From Pseudomonas sediminis (lineage in GTDB: Bacteria > Pseudomonadota > Gammaproteobacteria > Pseudomonadales > Pseudomonadaceae): a stretch of DNA of 64,000 bases. This document shows positions 63,380 through 64,000 of this stretch, piece after piece (position 1 is the stretch's first letter; each line of letters begins with the position of its first letter). Both the position numbers and the translations under genes were made by a program. The DNA is taken from the NCBI RefSeq assembly GCF_002741105.1, contig NZ_NIQU01000002.1:372001-436000 (forward strand), given 5' to 3'. Below the pieces are notes generated by a model that searched no databases, was not told the DNA's origin, and saw only the letters and a list, made by a program, of their open reading frames with translations.

Positions 63380-64000
63380 ATGAGCAAGCAACCCTCCATC
63401 AGCTACAAGGACGCAGGCGTCGACATCGATGCCGGTGAAGCCCTGGTCGAACGCATCAAAGGCGTCGCCAAGCGCACTGCGCGTCCGGAAGTCATGGGAG
63501 GCCTGGGCGGCTTCGGCGCCCTGTGCGAGATCCCGGCCGGCTACAAGCAACCGGTACTGGTGTCCGGCACCGACGGTGTCGGCACCAAGCTGCGCCTGGC
63601 ACTGAACCTGAACAAGCACGACAGCATCGGCCAGGACCTGGTCGCCATGTGCGTCAACGACCTGGTGGTCTGCGGCGCCGAGCCGCTGTTCTTCCTCGAC
63701 TACTACGCCACCGGCAAGCTCAACGTCGACGTCGCCGCCACCGTGGTGACCGGTATCGGCGCTGGTTGCGAACTCGCTGGTTGCTCCCTGGTCGGTGGTG
63801 AAACCGCCGAAATGCCGGGCATGTACGAAGGCGAAGACTACGACCTGGCCGGCTTCTGCGTCGGCGTGGTGGAAAAGGCCGAGATCATCGACGGCTCCAA
63901 GGTCGTCACCGGCGACGCCCTGATCGCCCTGCCTTCCTCCGGCCCGCACTCCAACGGCTACTCGCTGATCCGCAAGATCATCGAAGTCTCCGGCGCCGAC
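63380..64000 (+). CDS. purM: Phosphoribosylformylglycinamidine cyclo-ligase (N-terminal part)
   Basis: 207 codons then cut by the right edge. '[26 protein letters not shown]', '[33 protein letters not shown]', '[29 protein letters not shown]' and '[11 protein letters not shown]' are the AIR synthetase signatures. Fifth step of purine synthesis: FGAM + ATP to AIR. The start follows a 247-bp gap divergent from DUF2066; an AT-rich TGATAAAAT at 63274-63282 could be part of its promoter. The usual partner purN would be to the right. Confidence 0.97.
   Translation, partial: MSKQPSISYKDAGVDIDAGEALVERIKGVAKRTARPEVMGGLGGFGALCEIPAGYKQPVLVSGTDGVGTKLRLALNLNKHDSIGQDLVAMCVNDLVVCGAEPLFFLDYYATGKLNVDVAATVVTGIGAGCELAGCSLVGGETAEMPGMYEGEDYDLAGFCVGVVEKAEIIDGSKVVTGDALIALPSSGPHSNGYSLIRKIIEVSGAD

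Overview
The window is chromosomal DNA of a high-GC gamma-proteobacterium, almost certainly a Pseudomonas of the P. mendocina / P. oleovorans / P. pseudoalcaligenes type. The evidence is gene content and order: an oprH-phoP-phoQ locus, the NAGGN osmoprotectant operon with its divergent MarR gene and 7TMR-DISM kinase, the purM / DUF2066 / perM / hda / DUF2069 / wrbA / arsC-like / yihY block, Pseudomonas-type REP palindromes, and protein sequences close to P. aeruginosa. No rRNA, CRISPR array, transposase or prophage is present. Assignments come from reading the sequence; no database search was run.

Layout. Bases 1-4.5 kb: a minus-strand operon DUF1302 outer-membrane protein -> DUF1329 -> YCF48-like periplasmic protein (cut by the left edge), preceded by a clean sigma-54 promoter. 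4.8-16 kb: housekeeping genes on the minus strand (pepN, DUF2797, yeaC-like, glpG-like rhomboid, metallophosphoesterase, nadK), a divergent DUF1853 gene, then a CNB-rhodanese fusion, a D-cysteine desulfhydrase-like enzyme and a coiled-coil protein. 16-22.5 kb: TAXI solute-binding protein, NTF2-like protein, fadH, a nitrilase-fold protein lacking two catalytic residues, and an AraC regulator. 22.4-23.1 kb: an acidic micro-ORF and a tRNA operon (Val-Asp-Asp) with visible promoter and terminator. 23.1-31.5 kb: the N-acetylglutaminylglutamine amide operon (asnO, ngg, M42 peptidase), its divergent MarR gene and a hybrid sensor kinase. 31.6-35.8 kb: yheU, a Tag-like protein, a DAHP synthase behind an elaborate leader region, ttcA, a DnaJ-related protein. 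35.9-43.1 kb: twin Yip1 proteins, SprT, and a phosphorelay cluster (double-receiver protein, large hybrid kinase with HPt, periplasmic molybdopterin-fold protein). 43.3-48.6 kb: an acyl-CoA catabolic cluster (CaiB/AMACR type, acyl-CoA ligase, acyl-CoA dehydrogenase) divergent from an AraC regulator. 48.8-49.7 kb: an AT-richer orphan gene with paired palindromes upstream. 49.9-53 kb: phoQ-phoP-oprH. 53-64 kb: MFS transporter, TlpA-like lipoprotein, PilZ protein, small unknowns, YihY, ArsC-like, WrbA, DUF2069, Hda, PerM, DUF2066 and the start of purM.

Most notable observations: (1) two separate small ORFs rich in aromatic residues flank an intrinsic terminator upstream of the DAHP synthase, an apparent aromatic-amino-acid attenuator with a second leader peptide downstream of the terminator; (2) four direct repeats at an exact 11-bp period upstream of oprH, which look like an array of PhoP half-sites; (3) four copies of a structured intergenic repeat with terminal inverted repeats, all in the same orientation between codirectional genes, one splitting oprH from phoP and one supplying the perM stop codon and the hda upstream region; (4) sigma-54 promoters upstream of the DUF1302 operon and, less perfectly, of a His-rich micro-ORF plus TAXI gene; (5) a double-receiver protein with a Glu at the phospho-acceptor site and a degenerate kinase module next to a complete phosphorelay kinase.
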